From Ciona savignyi (lineage: Eukaryota; Chordata; Ascidiacea; Phlebobranchia; Cionidae), in NCBI GenBank assembly GCA_000149265.1, contig CH002917.1, positions 141,360 through 205,359 of the forward strand: DNA of 64,000 nucleotides. The letters run 5' to 3'. A program made the position numbers and the translations under genes. This document shows, piece after piece, positions 35,300 to 48,559 of this stretch (its first letter is position 1; the number at the start of each line of letters is the position of its first letter). The notes beneath the pieces were generated by a model. The model made no database searches. It had not been told where the DNA came from and saw only the letters and a list, made by a program, of their open reading frames with translations.

Positions 35300-38200
35300 A
35301 TGCTGCAACGTATGTTTAATGAAATAAATGTGAGCACAAGTTTTATATTCCTAACTGTTTTCCTGGCTTTTTTCTACTGGTACAGAAGACCAAAGAATTT
35401 TCCGCCTGGGCCTCGCGGTATCCCATTCTTTGGTGTTTTACCGTTTCTTGGCAATCATCCTGCAAGCAAAATGCGCACATGGAGCAAAAAGTATGGCCCT
35501 GTGATGTCTGTACGAATGGGGAGACAAGATTGGGTTGTACTTGGAGATTTTGAAACCATACAACAGGTTAGTAAACATTTTTGTATTACTTTTGGCTTCA
35601 CGGTACTTGTGCTTAATTCACGCATGTGCTACTAATCTAGCAAAAATAGCTTTGGTTAGTATTATAAGCTGATGTGCGAGCCTACACATTTTGAATTAAA
35701 CAACGCTTCAGCGCGACGTGCTTCCTTTGTAATCTTGGTAAGGTTCGACACTATGATGGGCTCGTCGCCAAGACTGTTTTGTATACTGGTATATGTATCG
35801 GGTACATTAACATTTTGGAAACACGACTGTACACTACAAGATGCTGTATATGTGCATTTAACATACTGTCGCCGGTATGCACAAGCTCGCGAACAGTTAC
35901 CTTCTTATAAGCTGACGGTTCGTAAGGGGGGAACTAAGAGGGAGAGCGGGAATGCGGGAAGGAAGAAAACTGCACATTAAAATGAATTTTAGGGCATTAA
36001 AGTTAGTTTTTGAAAATGGGGTTAAAGTTACGGTTATTCCTAGGGTTAAGATTAGTATTTAGGTAAAATTAATTTAGGGTTGAGATAAGTGTAAATGGTA
36101 AATTTAATTTTCATAGTTTTGATGAGCAGTTTCCCTCCTTCCCTCCTTTCCGCTTTCCCGCATTTTGTGTTGCCCCTTCGTGAGAGTATGCTCCATATGT
36201 TCGCTTGGAAATGAATGTAGCTGGTAATAATATACGTTTGATTAATTAACACAATTCATATTACATTATCAAATAGGGATTGGTGAAACAAGGCAACGAG
36301 TTTTCGGGAAGGCCTTCAATAGATATCATCGAACGAGTATCTAAAGGAAACGGCATGATCTTTTTAAATTATGATGAGCACTGGAAAAAACAACGCAGAT
36401 TTGGCCTTTCCACTCTAAGAGGGTAAGCAGGAGGTTAATGGTACTGTGATTAGTGTTAAGACTAGTTAAGGTCAGTTTCTTTCTTTTAGTGCTGCCCAAT
36501 GTTAATTAAACTTTTTTATATCAAAATTGTTTTAAAGTTTCGGAGTGGGTAAAAGAAGCATGGAAGATCGTATAACGGAGGAAGTGGCTTATTTGAACGA
36601 TGCAATCCGCACCCACGACGGCAAAGCATTTAATATACAAGTATGCTAAACTTTTACTATTAATCGCTTAACTCAATTGTGTCATTCAAAATATTTAGTC
36701 AAGTTAATTCGTTTTGTCACAGTGTTAATTACCAACAAATAAGGCAAATCACAGCACAGAAACAGGGAAAGACGACAAAACGAACAGTCGTATACAGACG
36801 GTAAAACGAACAGTTGTTAAAACATTAAAAAGAAATATGTAATATAGTAGACTTGCCAAACTTTAGCTAGATTCTTCTACGACGATATTGGTGTTATATT
36901 CTACACATACTTTTCACGCAGAGTATTTTGGGCAACGCAATCTCAAACAACATTTGTAGCATCGTCATGGGGAGACGATTCGACTACGACGATGAACGGT
37001 TCAAGGAGATAATTACAAGATTAGCAAGGAGGTACTTAACTTTACGACCAGTGTGTTTGCGGGTGCAGTAGGTTTTATTGCCATTTTAGGTTCATCGACC
37101 CAGAAGTAAGCTCTGCCCTACAGATATTTGTATTCATGCCAGCTTTGGTCAATTTCCCATACTTTTCACGCATCTATGGAGAGTTGATGAAAGATGTACG
37201 CGTCATATTAAGTAAGGCAGTGAATGGTTCTATAAACGAAATAATGCAAGAAAACTCATCCCAGAGTCACTTCGAGAAATGGTGGAAGAACACAAAGCCT
37301 CATATGAACAAGACAACCATAGAGATTTTATTGACGCGTTTCTAGGCGAACAGAAAGCTGAAAACGGAGCAAAAACTTTCACGGTATATTAATTTTTTAA
37401 ATATGAGATGTATATTAAGTCACCAGTCAGTGTACATTTGTCTTAGAGGCTAAGTATAATAATTTGTATTTAAACATATTACTTACTAATTTTTATACCT
37501 TGGATTTGGCGGCAACGCCTAAGTATTAATTGATTGATTGGATTACAGACATGTTTTAAAGACTGTAGTTTTGCCGTTATTTTGGTTTCTAATTTCTAAT
37601 CAAAGGTCCTGCTGTGTGTTTTTATCGTATAATGAAAAACTAAACTATATAACGCTTTGTCTAATCCTTTATAGGATATGCAGTTATTGCATTATGTACG
37701 TGATTTATTTGTTGCTGGGACTGAAACAACAACGAGCACTCTAAGATGGTCTCTACTCTGTTTAATTCACGACCCTGAGATACAGGACAAGCTACGTAAA
37801 GAAATATTTGAAGTGCTAGGTACGACAATTATGTGGTTTTTATTTAAAATATGTTAACTTTTATTCAAAATATGATGGTCCGCCGGAATCAGCATTGGTC
37901 TTGCTCTTAATTATGCAACCATACTATAATATCTCCGGTAACCTGACAGTGGGTTTGTGGTGGCAACCCTTGCGTTTTTCCANNNNNNNNNNNNNNNNNN
38001 NNNNNNNNNNNNNNNNNNNNNNNNNNNNNNNNNNNNNNNNNNNNNNNNNNNNNNNNNNNNNNNNNNNNNNNNNNNNNNNNNNNNNNNNNNNNNNNNNNNN
38101 NNNNNNNNNNNNNNNNNNNNNNNNNNNNNNNNNNNNNNNNNNNNNNNNNNNNNNNNNNNNNNNNNNNNNNNNNNNNNNNNNNNNNNNNNNNNNNNNNNNN

Positions 38201-38749
38201 NNNNNNNNNNNNNNNNNNNNNNNNNNNNNNNCTAATATTTGTGGATATACCATCCCAAAAGGCACTACGGTAGATATATAAAAAGTTTGTCTAAAATAAT
38301 TTTTACCCAGTCAAGTTTCAAACCCATGATGGGCTTGTCTCTATGACCGTTTTTGTATAAGAGTTGGTAAATGTATTGGTTGCGTTAAACATTTGGCCAC
38401 ACGACAGAATCATTAATGCTGATTTAAACAGATTGCTCCAAATCTATGGGCTGTACACAATGATCCTGTAGTGTGGGATGAACCAAATAAGTTTAAACCT
38501 GAACGTCATCTCGATGCCGATGGAAACTTTGTTCAGTTGAAGCACGTAATCCCATTCTCGGTTGGTCCACGTCATTGCTTGGGAGAACAACTGGCTCGAA
38601 TGGAAGTCTTCATTTTCCTGGTTTCATTGGTTCAGAAGTTTGAATTTTTACCGGATCCAAAAGCAAAAGTTCTTTCTGATAATGAAAATGGTTCTAGCGG
38701 AGCAGCTTTCGTCCCATTACCCTTTAAAATTGTGGCAAAGGTTGTGTAG
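35300..38749 (+). CDS. Cytochrome P450, CYP2-clan, copy B (exon 8 mostly in a gap)
   Basis: Exons 35300-35566, 36277-36422, 36538-36640, 36922-37031, 37090-37211, 37265-37383, 37675-37819, the tail of exon 8 ending 38269, and 38432-38749 (TAG). The hinge PPGPRGIPFFG is intact, as are WKKQRRF, AGTETT and FSVGPRHCLG. The ExxR exon lies in the N run 37983-38231. Intron 4 is 58 bp and cannot be read through. Relative to A/C, B has NHPASKMRTW for NYPERKMRKW and KVLSDNENGSS near the end, so A/C and B/D are two distinct paralogues. No frameshift is visible in the sequenced part; length should be about 497 aa. Confidence 0.88.
35928..36183. mobile_element. Foldback/MITE-like element in intron 1 of P450 B
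   Basis: Purine-rich GCGGGAATGCGGGAAGGAAG near the left end and its imperfect complement (ccttccctcctttccgcttt) near the right end, bounded by similar ttcgtaa/ttcgtga flanks. The copy in D is at about 60590-60835. The interior has gggttaa runs that look telomere-like but are irregular. Confidence 0.5.
37983..38231. other. Assembly gap (249 N)
   Basis: The sized gap removes most of exon 8 of P450 B, between the intron 7 SINE and CTAATATTTGTGGATATACC. Copy D covers the equivalent region at about 62611-63026, which includes a 227-bp MITE. Confidence 0.98.
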
Positions 38750-39204
38750 TAATGTGCAATTAGCACGTTTTTGAAATTATTACCAATGAACAGAGATAGG
38801 ACCAGGATAGATCTATTTTATTACCAGCAATTTCTATGATTACAGTATAATTAATACACCATTGATGGACATGAATTATAGAATATCTGCAAAGCAATAT
38901 ATTGCATTCAATTATTACCAAAATATTGTTGTAGAATGTATAAAAAGTGCTAATTGTTTTACTGCTTTCTTATTAAAACGTCTGTGCCCGGCTTGTGAAC
39001 AGTAATGAATAATAGTTTTCAAACTTAAATTTAAATTTTTAATTTCTTTTGACTGTGTAATTGCCTAAGAGACAATACGCAACTGGGTTTTGTATATACC
39101 ACATAACTTAAAATGCAATCAACGAACAAACTCAACAAGAATGTGAAAACATCGCATCTTTAATAAACAAACTGCTACAATGTGAGTTTGATGTTGAAAC
39201 CAAG

Positions 39205-42200
39205 AGTTTTAAACAGAATCTGTGTTTCAGTGGCAGCTATAAAATTAGGTGCTTGTTGAGTTAATAGCTAACACTTGCAGATTACAGTCTTGCCAGGTAG
39301 CAAGGTAGTCTAACGACGAGTCTCAGTCTCCCAGTACCGATCATCACAAAATTTAAAATAATCATGGCGAGTTCCACAAATTAATAGACGGGCTAAATGC
39401 TAAAACCCGGCAGATTAGTCTGGTGGGTTAGTGCGACACCTTTCAACCAAAAGTGTAATGAGAAACTTGTCTCTAGTTGGTCGTTTGGGTCCTTGAGCAA
39501 GGCTGTTCGTCACATTGACTGAACTAAGTGGATAATCGATTCTACCAAATTGGAGGTACGTCTGAATCATGCACAACACACTGCAATAGCTCCGGTCACC
39601 CGACGGTGGGCGCGAGGTGATCTTACGATTGTCCGTGTGTTAACCCCCTTGCGGTTTTCGACTCACGATGATATACATAAATATCCTTTTCTCCTATGCT
39701 AGATTCCTCAACCCTAATTTTGTAAGCATGGAAACGATTTCCAAGGTTCTTCACGCCTATTATAGACATAGAAAACCAATAAAATACATCTATTTACTGA
39801 ACACCACTAAGAAGTGAATGCATGGCATTTTTAGGCATTACCTTGTTTAAGCATCCAAGCGAACTTTTAGAGCCCATTTCCCATTTCTTCGGCTGAAACG
39901 AGGGGTCATAACTAAACCTCACATCTCCTAAGATGGCTGTGGATATTAAACAACGATGTATCGTTGCAAAAAAAATTCGTTGCTGATTGTTTATTTCCTT
40001 GCACAATATTATAAATGATAGGATATTTAGTCGGCCGCGTGTCATTACTTATATTCCTGAGAGGGCGTTGTTCAATTTACTTAATTAATGAGATTTACTA
40101 AAACTGCAACACATTGTAATAGATCCGTTTAATCTACTGTTGTAAAGACGTTATATGGTAATTACCTGTGATGAACCTGCTTCTGGGTTGTCTTATTTAA
40201 AAGATGATAAAAGTGGACATCCTACCCTTCCATTGGGTTAAAAGTTTGTAGTAAAATTCGCGGTTTACTATTACTTTGTTTGATTATTTTGGGGCGTATT
40301 ATACCCATTTGTGTTAAAATAATCTTTACTGCCTGTTACTTGAGTAAGTATCGGGTGCAGTACCGGGTTGCTTTGATTTGAAATGGACACGTCTCGTTGA
40401 TACGGAATGGTGGTTGAGATTGATACTAAACGCAAGGTAGATACGGAACGGAACAGTTGTTAATACGATACGGTTTTCTGTATAATTAAATCAAAGGAAC
40501 CAAATTAGTAATTTGGGGGTATATACGTAAGGATAGGATATTAATATTTATCCCCGTGAATGGGAAAACCAAGGGGGTTAACACACGGGCAAGGGGGTTA
40601 ACACAATCGTCAGATCACCTCGCGCCTATCGTCGAGTTACCGGAACTATTGCAGTGTGTTGTGTATGATAAACACATTCCTTCAATTTGGTAGAACCCAT
40701 TAATCCGCTGGATTCAGGCAATGTCCGGAAAGTGCCATGCCCAAGGACACAATCGACTAGCTAGCGACCAGTTTCGCACCTTCAACCTTTCGATTGAAAG
40801 GCGACACACTTAACCGTTACACCAACGGCAATAAACATAACACAATAAACATCACACACTCACCAAACTTTGGCTCTAAACGAGACAGAAAATACGGTAT
40901 CGGATAAAAATGGTATGCTGCAGTCTGTACGGTAACTAATTCGAAAAGAAAGACAGTTCTAACATGCGGTCTGGTATAGGCGGTTGCAACATAAACTGTC
41001 ATTGTTACGTATTTCGGTTATGACGCAATTTATGAATTAGCCTACCATAGACATCAATGAAACATATACGCAAATAAATAAATAATGGGTCGAGATATCT
41101 TACACTGCCACTATGGATAATTCTTTGTCCCTGTTTTTCTGTAAATCCGCTTTACCCCCGCACGGCTTGTTTTTTTACTGCATGATCTCTCCCCGTCATA
41201 CGATGCCGAGTTGGCTTGGTCATTTCGCGTATGTATTATTTTTATCCGTACTGAAACATGGCTTTAAAGTAAGGAACCTAATAATCGTCTTCATTGGAGG
41301 AGCCGATTCAGATGTGGGGAGCCGTTGCAGGCCGCTTGCCTATAGTGCTAGATTATGCATTGTATGCCACAGGTATAAGCCAGTTACAACACCTTATAAG
41401 ATCTGCAATTCCCTATACGCTGTCACGACTCTCGGAGGTGCGCTAATTAATTGAGGTTTTCCGCGTAAACGTCCTCGACTTGACTACTGTCTTCTGTGGT
41501 TTGTCGATCAAAGCTTCATTAGTTTGATAACATTACTTGTATTTAGCAATTGAGGCGAATAACTTAGTAGCAGTTACGAGGTAATAATCGTAAACCTAAT
41601 AATAGTTCAGTGATGACGCAATGTCAGCGTAAATGCCGGCTGCGGCGATCATAAATCTTATGTAAACACATGAGGTCGCACAGGTATGTCTAACAATTAA
41701 GTTAAAGAATCATGTTTTACGGTGTTCGCAACTAAAAATGAATACAGGAACCTTTGGTTGATGTTGTCGGATTGTGCGAGCCTACCTGAGAACTATTAGC
41801 TAGAAAACGTCAGAAAAGACCCAAGTGCCAGACATAGACACACGTATAAACTGTTACGAAGCCCTACACGTTCACAATAAAAAGAAGTTTTATACATGCG
41901 CGTTTTATTTTTTCAATCAAAAAGATCAATTTGAACAAAAATAATATCTTGAAGAAAATTCACCGTATATTATATATAATTAAATAAAACAAACTTCAAG
42001 CTTCAACGCAATTATCCCAATACAAGATCTATATGTACACGAAAATTAAGGTGCATAGCAAATTGGTTACAGAATTGTCATTTAAAGTAACTATCGTTAT
42101 AGGTATTATATATTTGCAGTAACTACTATTAAAAAGAAACAATTGCTACAAATATGGTAATACAAAATTGTATCATATAGCACCTATTGAAGCCGCAATC

Positions 42201-43168
42201 TAGTACAGTTGTAAAATTGGGGTTACAATTAAATTATAGTTGTAATGCAGAAAATTACTAATACATTTGTATTACAAGAGTTTTACAGTAGTAATACAGA
42301 AAATTACTAGTACAGTTGTAATACAGGAGTTTACAACTTAAATTACAGTAGTACTACATTAGATTACTAATACAGTTGTAATACAGGAGTTTACAACTTA
42401 AATTACATTAGTTGTTTGAAAAAAAAAGTTGGCTTTAACACTTACAAACCGGGGCTACTAATGTAAGCCTAATCTCCTAACATTAAACCTTAGCGGTCAA
42501 GTCCGCAAAAATTTCAGAGATTGAACAGGATTAATGACCAAAATGATATAGCCGTTGGGCCAAAACATGGATGTCAGTTAGGTGTTCCCAGATGGGTTGA
42601 ATATAGAAAGAAATTCGTTGTACATACTATTGTATATACAGGACTTATTTAAATTACTAAACGGCAGAAATCAGAAACAGCATAAATTAAATACAAGGCT
42701 TCTTAAAAATTTCCCTTTAACACAACCGGAATTAGAAGGGATTAGGAATATTTAACAAATATGCATTGCCGCACTTTAAACCTCAATGCCGTGAAGTTAA
42801 GAAGTGGTAAGTTTAAATTTCAATGAAACTTTAGTATACTGTACATAAGTGGAGCGCATAGTTAAAGATAAGTAACGTAAACTAGATATTAATAAACGCT
42901 AGAAAAACTTTCGCGAATTAACTAAAAAATAAATTAACTTAAGTTTCGCAAATCAACCAAAAAATAAATTAACTTTAAGTTTCGCAAATCAACTAAAAAA
43001 TAAATTAACTTTAAGTTTTGCAAATCAACTACAAAATAATTTAACTTAATTTCGGGAATTGACATTAAGAAGGCGCAAGTATAAATTTGAATAAGAAGCT
43101 TCATAAAACTAGTTATAAATAACATGAACTAGTCATTAACAAGTGCTCCAACACATTCCGGAAATCAA
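39205..43168. other. Intergenic between P450 B and the retinol saturase 3' end
   Basis: No supported gene. Holds SINEs at about 39415-39695 (+) and 40531-40830 (-, full length with taggatatt tail), a degenerate 60-bp tandem repeat (42185-42415, TACAGTTGTAATACAGGAGT) and a 36-bp tandem repeat (42905-43050, TTTCGCAAATCAACTAAAAA). Open frames at 39794-40045 (-) and 41113-41454 (+) show no motif and no neighbouring exons. Confidence 0.6.
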
Positions 43169-46100
43169 CTATTTGGCTTTCGAAAACAAAGCTTTGAGTT
43201 TCTTCCGCTTTTCTTTGACGTTGTTGATAAGATCGATGATGAGATATCGATCGAGAACCTTCGATGCGGTCACAACTCCCCCCCACGCACTGCCTATCAA
43301 TCCACACGTCATAACGTCTTGCCCTGTGCGTGTTGGATGGGATAAGATAAGTATTTGGTAAAGATGCCGATTAGTCCGATCGATTAGCTTGGTAGGTTAG
43401 TGAGTTGCCTTTTAGTAGATGGGTTGCAGATTCGAAACTAGTCTTTACGGAGTCGGTTGTGTCCTTGGGCAAGGCATTTCTCAGACATTGCTTGAACCCA
43501 GTGTGGATAGACGGGTTCTACCAAACTAAAATCATTGTCATCACGACTTGCCCTGTGCGTACGGAGTTGGATGGGAAGATTTAATGTTTGTCACCTATCA
43601 GCTGAAGGGTTGCAGTTTCGAAACTAGTCTCTAGGGAGCCGGGTGTGTCTTTGGACAGGACACTTAACGGATTTGATGAGATAATGTAAGTATTTGGTGG
43701 AAACGCGGATTAGTCCGACCGATTTGCTTGGTGGGTAAGTGCGTCACCTTTTAGTTGATTGGTTGCAGGTTCAAAACTAGTCTCTAGAGTCTACAATTGT
43801 GTTCTTGTGCTTGACACTTAATGGATATTGGCTAAACCCAGTGGAATAAAGGGTTCTACCAAATAAAGTAACGTCTATTCCTATTTTAATTTTTTTCCCG
43901 GCAAATGTAAAAACACAGGGATCAAACTATTCAAATTGCCCTGTGTTAATCGAGTTAAAACAGCTATAGCGGTGTATTGTATATGATATGAGACGAATCT
44001 CAGTTTTAAATGAACCCATTAATCCACTGGAATCAGACAATGTTACAATTCCGTTTTTAGGGACATAACCAACTAGTTAACTGCTGGTTTCAATCCCAAA
44101 ACCTTTTGACAGCCTGTACCACAATGACGCTCTTATTGACCGATCTGGAATTTTTTTAATTTTTTTGGGGGAGGGGGTGTAAACCAAAATTAATAAATTG
44201 TGCGTTAAACGCGAGTTGATGGTCTTAGACCGAAACCCTACGTGCAATGTAAAATAAAATTCCCATTCAGGTTAATATCCGTATTAAGTGGATGCTGGCA
44301 GACACTCTCCACGGGCAATTTCACATCGTGCAAACCACTTTTCGGGAAGTTTTAATTCGTTATCTAACAACTACCCGTACTTTCACATATCTCAATAATC
44401 AGTAATTGCTCGTTACCAAACCTACCCGTTATGTAGAATCCCGGGATTGGGGTTTCCCCCCTCATTTCGATGATATTACGCAGATCGAACCTCGTGAGGT
44501 CGTGTCGAGCCCCGTATATCTCCCCATGCATGCTGTTGATGTAATGCTGGTGGCTGAGTGGCGTGCCTCCCTCTATGTTCAACACCTGGTATGGTTTGGA
44601 TAGATTGAAGCAGGACTCGAAAAACGTTTCACAATGTAGTTACATCAAAAGGGGTTTTAGTCACATTCGAAACCCAAGTGCTTTATATATCTTGATTTAG
44701 CAAGTTGGCACATTTTTTTCTACCTGCACTGTTGTTCTACACTGGAACACAGAGGAAAATTCTACGGTTAAATCTCTGACACATTATCAATAAAACTAAC
44801 TGTCGACACTATTACTTACAGGTGTAAGATAGAAGCAGTACTTCCCTGGTAAAAAGGTCTCCCCTAATGCAAGATGCATCAGTATTATTAAAAATGTTTG
44901 TCACATGCTTAGCATTGTGTATCCATGTGCATATATAAGGTATGCAACTATGAAACCATTTTTTCTTTTGTTAAAAAAAGGGAAAAAAGATAACAAGGCC
45001 TGGCCTTACACAACTGCAGACATCCATAGGTAAAACAAAATTTCTGGTAAAAAGGCCACTTTTTAAGAATAGTATAAGATGACATTGGTAAAATAGGACC
45101 CCTAGAAAAAAAAGCCAAAGCTTCTTTACCTTTCTTACTTCTTACCTTATCATTAGTATCATGCATTACATGACCACAAGATACCATTTTTCCTTACCTT
45201 TCCTTCAAGGCGGGGAAAAGAGTGTGTCACTTGCTTCCAGATTTGATTGACGAAGGTCATCTTCAAGTCGTTGTAAACCTTCCCTCGTTTCTTCACCCCA
45301 TCTTCCTGCCATTCAGAGAACCAATCGAGGTTGGAAAATGTCACCACAACACACGATGACTTATCTGGGGGTGAAGTGAATATACCATTATTACCAGCTG
45401 GGTGGTATACCGGGTTTACGACCACAAAATTTTGCTGAATTTGAACACCCAATCAATTGAATATTTGTACCTTTAGGAGGCACAATGGGATTACTAATGT
45501 TGGGATAGGATAGGATATTCATGTTTATCCCCTTGAATGGGAAAACCAAGGGAGTTAACACACGGGCAATCGTAAGATTACCTTGCGCCCACCACAGGGT
45601 TACCGGAGCTATTGCCGTGTGTTGTATAACACCAGTTAGATTTGAATGATTGAGACGTAGACCATAATAAAATTTAACTTAAATAAATACAAAAAATAAA
45701 TCAGACTACAATAACTCTGGTAACTAGACTGTGCGCACAGACCCAACAATTGAAATGTGATATACGAAATTTCTTGTGATATACGAAATTTTGAAATAAA
45801 TAGGAGTATACCATTACGTACAAGAATTACATCAGAGGTTTTCTTACGTACTTGGATACCTTTCATTCCATGATGGATCCTTGGCAGAAGGGAATGAAAC
45901 AAATATGAGAGGAAAAGTTGTGTTTGCGGCGCACTCTCGTGATAATGACATGTATTCCTTCATGTCTCTATAAAAGAACAGATATTTATAACTTTCTTGG
46001 TATATGATATAAAAATACAAACTTTTTATGATTTTCTTGGTATATATATATGATATAAAAATACAGACTTTTTTAACTTTCTTAGTATATGATATAAAAA

Positions 46101-48554
46101 AACAGACTTTTTATAACTTTCTCGGTATATGATATAAAAATACAGACTTTTTTAACTTTCTTAGTATATGATATAAAAATACAGACTTTTTATATTTTTC
46201 TCGGTGAATGATATAAAAATACAGACTTTTTATGACTTTCTTGGTGTAAGATTGTTGAAAGCATTCATTGTCTTATTCTCTTAATACTTATATATTCATC
46301 ATGTCATATAGCTTAATCGGTGACATGTTTGGGGCTCTACAGGTAGCCAAAAGGTAATTGGATTAAATCAGTCGCCACTCGCCAGCTAGACTGTTGTGGC
46401 ATTGGGTAGGGAGCTTAGCAATGTATTTTTTCTGGACACCAGTTATGAGAACAACTGTTGTTACCTTCATTAACCGAAATAATAATTTCAACTAAACAGT
46501 AACCTTGAGAAATACACTTAACAGATGTGGTCTGAACCAAGTAGTTTAACACACTAAAACTGTAACAATGTTACCAGTGTATTCAAAATACTGGTAATTG
46601 CTACTTGCTTCGTTAAGGAAATAATGTAAAGTAACAATGGCTTGCGTACTTATTACTTATTGCCGATATACGATCTAAAGCTCACTTTTCTGGGTCCTTG
46701 GAAGCAAAAATCCAGTAGTTTTTAGCGGGAAGGTTCAAATCTTCCTTGGTCCCATCCAAACTAACCATGACCTGCAAACATCCGACATCTTTGGTAAACC
46801 TCTTCAATTGATCCAACATGCCTGGGAACAAAATACAAAAATTGTGTTTGGATATAAATGTAGGGATGTAAACTACAGTCTTGCATTTAAACTTGCACTC
46901 CAGGCACGCTGGGTACCCTAGACACATTGGGCATCCTAGGCACACTGGGCACCATAAGCACGCTGGATAAAATATGCACGCCAAGCATCTAAGGCGCTCT
47001 TAATGTAAACAAATAGCTACAATTCTGCGTAATATAAAATAAAGAGAATAATATAGGCAATCAAATATTTTACCCTTTCCAATAACATTTTACCAAGATA
47101 GAAAAATAAGCTATTGTTTTTTATATATTTGTTTTTTATGACAAATAGTAGTATTTGTCATAAAAAAGCTAGAAGTATTTGTAAAGGTAATCAGGTTAAT
47201 GAATTTACCAGCTTTAGATGCAATCTCCTGAGGTATCAAACTCTTGTATGTGTTGTATATACCAGCATCGGATATTATAATCGGAGCTCGGATTTCTACT
47301 TCACTATCCAAGTGCGACACCAGTACACCTGGGAAAGTATCAATTTAAATTTGATAAATATATATATATATATTTCTAAATGTGATTGGGATATATTTAT
47401 TTGCAGTGTGTTGTGTCTGGTTGAGACCTTTTTTAATTTAGTAGAACCCATTAATCCGTTGTGTTAAGGCAAAGTGCCTTGCCCACACAGCCGACTAGCT
47501 AGCAACCAGATTCGTACCTGCAACCATTCAGTTGAAAGGCGATGCATTTAACCACCAGACTATTCTGTTGGATATTTACTATTGCGATAGTTGCACACAC
47601 TTAATAGCACAATTATTTTGTAAAAAAATAAAGCACAAGCACTTATCCAATATTGTTTTGCTAGAGTAAATTCAAACAAAACAATTACACCAGAAAAAAT
47701 GTCTAAATGGATAGAAAAAACACGACTCTTGATACAAGGTAATACTGAAATTTACTGGATTCAAATTAAAGAGATTTATTTTTTAGTTATCAGTTCTATT
47801 AATCAGAAAAATGAATGACGAATATACATGCTATTTGATTCATTACAAATAAAGTTAAATAAAAAAATCAAACTATTATACCTAAAAGAATGCATTAATC
47901 AAAATAGATAAACGTTTTACTTTGCAACAGAGCAAATGAGCCCAAAGAAACAATCATAAAACCATCAAGATTTAAATTGTGAATAGGGCAAAGTACCACA
48001 AGCTCTAAAACTTTCCAGTTTTTAGTATACAGGACAAAAGACAAACACCTATTAAAATTATTCATCGATAAAAAAAACAGTTTAACATTTTTCAGGATAA
48101 AAACATCAAGATTCAAATTAATAAGGGACAACAAACAGCAAAAAAGCCCAAACAAATGATAATAAAACCATCAAAAATTAAATTTTAATAGGGCAAAGTA
48201 CCACAAGCTCTAAAACGTTTCAGTTTTTAGTATATGGAACAAAAGGCAAACACCTATTAAAATTATAAAACTAATAAAAACAACCAGATTAAAATTATTG
48301 AGAATAAAACCATCCAGATTCAATTTATAAAAAGTGACAAAAAAAGGGCAACATACCGCAAGCTCTATTGTCCTCGAACAGAATCGTATTGACGTGAGCA
48401 CGAGCAAGCACGTCGCCACCCGCACGCACTATCCCAGGTACCATCTGAAACGCTATCTCACTGGCGCCCCCATATGGATAAAATCCACCACTGCGAGCGA
48501 AATGGTTCATGAGCATCCCGTGCATGAGGATCGGCGCATCTCCAGGGGGGACTC
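43169..48554 (-). CDS. RETSAT: All-trans-retinol 13,14-reductase (retinol saturase), C-terminal 350 residues only
   Basis: Seven exons on the minus strand join in phase: 48554-48357, 47328-47209, 46821-46686, 45967-45852, 45364-45198, 44585-44426 and 43323-43169 (TAG). The product follows vertebrate RETSAT closely: GVPPGDAPILMHG, YPYGGASEIAFQM, RACGV, PIIISDAGIYNTY, GTKEDLNLP, FPSAKDPSWNERYP, FSNLDWFSEWQ, FPRLEGKV, EIYGARHDLTRF and the end TGQDVMTCGLIGSAWGG. RETSAT is an FAD-dependent ER enzyme that saturates the 13,14 bond of retinol. The N-terminal FAD-binding half (GxGxxG) is absent: upstream of 48554 an intron minisatellite leads straight into the duplicated block at 48871. This copy is a duplication-truncated 3' half, possibly fused to the exons at 50.2-50.7 kb. 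Confidence 0.92.
43372..43880 (+). repeat. Three SINE heads in tandem inside the last RETSAT intron
   Basis: Three head/core copies (starting near 43372, 43590 and 43710) are separated by short pieces of the sequence that flanks the last RETSAT exon. Only the third has a full GGGTTCTACCAAAT segment. Confidence 0.65.
45505..45630 (-). repeat. SINE 3' half in a RETSAT intron
   Basis: Tail ataggataggatattcatg followed by the core to gtgtgttgtataacacc on +; the head is missing. Confidence 0.75.
45985..46250. repeat. ~40-bp minisatellite in a RETSAT intron
   Basis: Six to seven copies of GATATAAAAATACAGACTTT plus ttaactttcttagtatat with spacing 39-47 bases. It lies between exons 46821-46686 and 45967-45852. 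Confidence 0.85.
47400..47572 (-). repeat. SINE 5' half in a RETSAT intron
   Basis: Reverse-oriented core and head (agtgtgttgtgtctgg to the head at about 47572), no tail. Confidence 0.65.
47935..48350. repeat. Two ~207-bp intron repeats that include a copy of an exon end
   Basis: GGGCAAAGTACCACAAGCTC (about 47986 and 48191) matches the end of exon 48554-48357 with its donor (gggcaacataccgcaagctc, 48346-48365) at 17 of 20 bases. The flanking aaaccatcaaga and acacctattaaaattat blocks repeat as well. Confidence 0.7.
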
Positions 48555-48559
48555 CTAGA

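Larger units (their letters stand above)
21217..39204 (+). repeat. Large tandem duplication, first unit (homologous to 48,871-64,000)
   Basis: Colinear with 48,871-64,000, with P450 A matching C and B matching D. Contiguous homology starts at ttcagttacgattgtcg (21217 and 48871). This unit alone contains the 333-bp tandem array (25.5-26.9 kb) and differs in an inversion near 22 kb. The match is still running at the window end, so the true unit probably extends to 48,870, giving about 27.65 kb. Confidence 0.92.

Noticed and set aside
36020-36080. Telomere-like (TTAGGG) tract in P450 B intron 1
   Set aside because: The gggtta motifs are irregular and scattered within a foldback element; there is no tandem TTAGGG array.
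37136-37345. Continuous reading of P450 B exons 5-6 as one frame (VILSKAVNGSIN..)
   Set aside because: That frame runs out of phase with the conserved EEHKASYEQDNHRDFID segment; a 53-bp intron with GTAAGG and CCCAG restores it in all four copies.
39794-40045. 83-codon minus-strand open frame
   Set aside because: The peptide looks protein-like but I recognise no family, and the flanks look like repeat sequence; a database search would decide.
41113-41454. 113-codon plus-strand open frame
   Set aside because: No family motif, biased composition, no intron partners; kept only as part of the intergenic description.
42934-43125. Minus-strand open frame with 12-residue repeats (LIYFLVDLRNLK) just after the RETSAT stop
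   Set aside because: It reflects a 36-bp AT-rich tandem repeat whose length is a multiple of three; it lies in the 3' flank and has no further support.
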